A stretch of DNA of 64,000 nt from contig NZ_CP012266.1 in the NCBI RefSeq assembly GCF_001277235.1, positions 558,001-622,000 of the forward strand, in the 5' to 3' direction. The translations under genes and the position numbers were made by a program. Each line of letters opens with the position of its first letter. The stretch's first letter is position 1. Below are positions 62,325 to 64,000 of the stretch, in pieces. This DNA comes from Cronobacter dublinensis subsp. dublinensis LMG 23823. GTDB taxonomy: Bacteria; Pseudomonadota; Gammaproteobacteria; Enterobacterales; Enterobacteriaceae. The notes below the pieces were generated by a model. The model was not told the DNA's origin, ran no database searches, and was given only the letters and a program-made list of their open reading frames with translations.

Positions 62325-62795
62325 ATGACTGAAGATGAACGCTTCGCCCGCCGCCCGATGGGCATGCGCATGGCGATGATCGTCCGCCAGTGGCGCGCGA
62401 TTATCGACAACGCCATTACCGATACCGGCCTGACGCAGTCGGGCTGGACGGTGCTGATGCAGCTCGATCAACAAGGGGATAACATTTCGGTCAGCGAGCT
62501 GGCGCAGGTGCAGGGCATTGAGCTGCCGCCGCTGATGCGCACGCTGGCGTGCCTTGAAAATAAAGGCTACCTGGCGCGCAGCACCTCGCCGTACGACAAA
62601 CGCATTCGCCTGCTATCGCTCACCGACGACGGCAGGGCGATGCTCGCCACGCTGAACGCGGTCATTGCGCGTTATCAGGCGCGCGTGTCGCAAAATATTC
62701 CCGCGCAGGATATGGATATCTTCAGCGAAACGTTAAATCACATCGCGCGTAATCTGCGAACGATCCGCGAAGATGACCCCGAAAAAACACAATAA
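62325..62795 (+). CDS. MarR/SlyA-type transcriptional regulator
   Basis: A 156-residue winged-helix regulator. The recognition part is ISVSELAQVQGIELPPLMRTLACLENKGYL and the wing is SPYDKRIRLLSLTDDGRAML. It is followed after 2 bp by an HlyD-type adaptor and a membrane protein, a layout known for self-repressed efflux operons. An inverted repeat in its promoter is the likely operator. Confidence 0.88.
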   Translation: MTEDERFARRPMGMRMAMIVRQWRAIIDNAITDTGLTQSGWTVLMQLDQQGDNISVSELAQVQGIELPPLMRTLACLENKGYLARSTSPYDKRIRLLSLTDDGRAMLATLNAVIARYQARVSQNIPAQDMDIFSETLNHIARNLRTIREDDPEKTQ

Positions 62796-62797
62796 TT

Positions 62798-63865
62798 ATG
62801 ATGACTCCGGAACAAAAATTTGCCCGCTGGGTAAGGGTAAGTATTGCCACTTTCCTGGCGATGTTTGTGTACTTTATCCTCGCCGATATCTGGATCCCGC
62901 TGACGCCGGATTCCACCGTGATGCGCGTCGTGACGCCGGTCTCCTCGCGCGTGTCGGGCTACGTGGCGGCGGTGCATGTCGCCAATAACAGCCGCGTGAA
63001 GAAAGGCGATCTGCTGTTTGAGCTCGACGCTTCGCCGTTCGCCAACCGCGTCGAGGCGGCGGAAATCGCCCTGCGCCAGGCGAAACTCGACAACAGTCAG
63101 CTCGACGCGCAAATCGTCGCCGCCAGGGCGAACCTCAATACCGCCCGTCTGACGGCCCGTAACGATAAGGTCACCTTTGATCGCTACCAGCGCCTGAGCG
63201 CGCTGCAAAACGTCTCTCAGCAGGATCTCGATAAAGTGCGCACCACCTGGCAGACCAGCGAACAGGCGGTGGCGCAGCTGGAGGCGAAAATCAGCGAGCT
63301 GACCATCGCGCGCGGCGAGCGTGATGACAGCCGCAACGTCACGCTGCAAAAATACCGCAACGCATTGCAGGACGCGCAGCTGAACCTCGGCTGGACGCAG
63401 GTCCGCGCCGAGGCCGACGGCACCGTCAGCAATCTGCAATTAAGCCCCGGCTGGTACGCCGCTGCCGGTACGCCCGCGCTGGCGCTGGTGAGCGAGCAGA
63501 CCGATATCGTGGCCGATTTTCGCGAGAAAAGCCTGCGCCATACCCATGCCGGGACGGACGCCGCCGTGGTGTTCGACGCGCTGCCAGGCCAGGTGTTTCG
63601 CGCCCACGTGACCAGCCACGACGCCGGGATACTGGCAGGCCAGGAGGCGGTGAATGGTCAGCTGTCGCAGCCGGAAGAGTCGAACCGCTGGGTGCGCGAC
63701 GCGCGCCGTATGCGCATTCACGTGGCGCTCGACGAGCCGCTGCCTGCGTCGCTGCCGACCGGCGCGCGCGCCACGGTGCAGCTCTATAACAGCGAAGGCG
63801 CGTTCGCCCGCTTCTTCTCCGGGCTGCAAATCCACCTCATCAGCCTGCTGCACTATGTGTACTAA
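62798..63865 (+). CDS. HlyD/EmrA-type membrane-fusion protein
   Basis: A 355-residue adaptor of a tripartite efflux pump. One N-terminal membrane helix (VRVSIATFLAMFVYFILADIW) is followed by a split lipoyl domain (VSSRVSGYVAAVHVANNSRVKKGDLLFELD and VRAEADGTVSNLQLSPG), a coiled coil between them, and a beta-barrel. No strong ribosome site is seen, so translation probably couples to the marR gene. It links an inner-membrane pump to an outer-membrane channel. Confidence 0.9.
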   Translation: MMTPEQKFARWVRVSIATFLAMFVYFILADIWIPLTPDSTVMRVVTPVSSRVSGYVAAVHVANNSRVKKGDLLFELDASPFANRVEAAEIALRQAKLDNSQLDAQIVAARANLNTARLTARNDKVTFDRYQRLSALQNVSQQDLDKVRTTWQTSEQAVAQLEAKISELTIARGERDDSRNVTLQKYRNALQDAQLNLGWTQVRAEADGTVSNLQLSPGWYAAAGTPALALVSEQTDIVADFREKSLRHTHAGTDAAVVFDALPGQVFRAHVTSHDAGILAGQEAVNGQLSQPEESNRWVRDARRMRIHVALDEPLPASLPTGARATVQLYNSEGAFARFFSGLQIHLISLLHYVY

Positions 63866-63867
63866 CC

Positions 63868-64000
63868 ATGTCTATTAACACGCTGGCGCGGGTTTTTACG
63901 CCGCACGACAACATCGTCTACACGGCGAATGATTTTCGCCAGACGCTGCGCATCATGGCGGCGGGCGTCACGGCGCTCAGCATTTCGAGCTTCTACAACA
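63868..64000 (+). CDS. start of probable FUSC-type efflux membrane protein (cut by window end)
   Basis: The first 44 residues (MSINTLARVFTPHDNIVYTA, then a hydrophobic stretch LRIMAAGVTALSISSFY) follow the HlyD gene by 2 bp. By position it should be the pump, perhaps of the FUSC/ArAE family as in aaeB-like and ydhK operons. The domain itself is outside the window. Confidence 0.55.
   Translation, partial: MSINTLARVFTPHDNIVYTANDFRQTLRIMAAGVTALSISSFYN

Noticed and set aside
1..64000. CRISPR arrays, rRNA genes, plasmid or phage origins
   Set aside because: No regularly spaced direct repeats with unique spacers, no rRNA sequence and no iteron/replication gene set were seen. The clustered palindromes are not regularly spaced.

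Overview
The window is chromosomal DNA from an enterobacterium. Its GC-rich backbone carries the order yjgM-yjgN-valS-holC-pepA-lptF-lptG ... ahr-leuX and then yjiN-yjiR-yjiS-symE, as known from Escherichia coli and relatives. A dhaK gene of the Citrobacter type, a complete galactan (gan) locus and many family-specific palindromic repeats point to Cronobacter or a close relative. The genus is an inference, not a direct reading.

Region 1 (1-15.2 kb) is core: valyl-tRNA synthetase, DNA polymerase III chi, leucyl aminopeptidase, the LptF/LptG permease pair for LPS export, an ATP-dependent dihydroxyacetone kinase, a Cys-rich DnaJ-zinc-finger-like membrane protein and the aldehyde reductase Ahr. 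Region 2 (15.4-20.1 kb) is a compact cassette that I cannot assign to a described system: two DUF2589-like proteins, a T4-type lysozyme without a signal peptide, two three-helix membrane proteins with basic tails that look like holins, two small secreted Cys-containing proteins, and a convergent LuxR/NarL-type regulator with an altered receiver. Two of its transcription units share the near-palindrome TCCTGCGANTTCGCAT about 30-35 bp before their start codons. Region 3 (20.4-22.0 kb) is an HNH nuclease overlapping a small methyltransferase.

Region 4 (22.3-42.4 kb) is a genomic island in tRNA-Leu(CAA) (leuX). It carries a P4-type integrase, a PLD-fold protein, a full type 1 BREX operon (brxA, brxB, brxC, pglX, pglZ, brxL), an IS3-family element inserted just upstream of brxA, and an Mrr-like restriction endonuclease. 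A 19-bp direct repeat (18/19 identical) at 22501 and 42369 appears to mark integrase arm sites at both ends. Region 5 (42.4-46.5 kb) holds accessory genes: an HTH gene without a normal start, a HExxH peptidase with a lipoprotein that looks like a T6SS effector/immunity pair, a DUF1493 gene, gldA, and two paralogous winged-helix proteins.

Region 6 (46.6-50.7 kb) resembles the E. coli immigration-control region (yjiN, yjiR, yjiS, symE with a LexA box) but has no hsd or mcr genes. Region 7 (50.7-62.2 kb) is the gan locus: porin GanL, periplasmic endogalactanase GanA, binding protein GanE, permeases GanF/GanG, ATPase GanK, cytoplasmic GH42 GanB and LacI-type GanR, with a shared operator-like sequence at three promoters and an orphan PTS EIIB gene. 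The window ends with a MarR regulator, an HlyD-type adaptor and the start of a probable efflux membrane protein.
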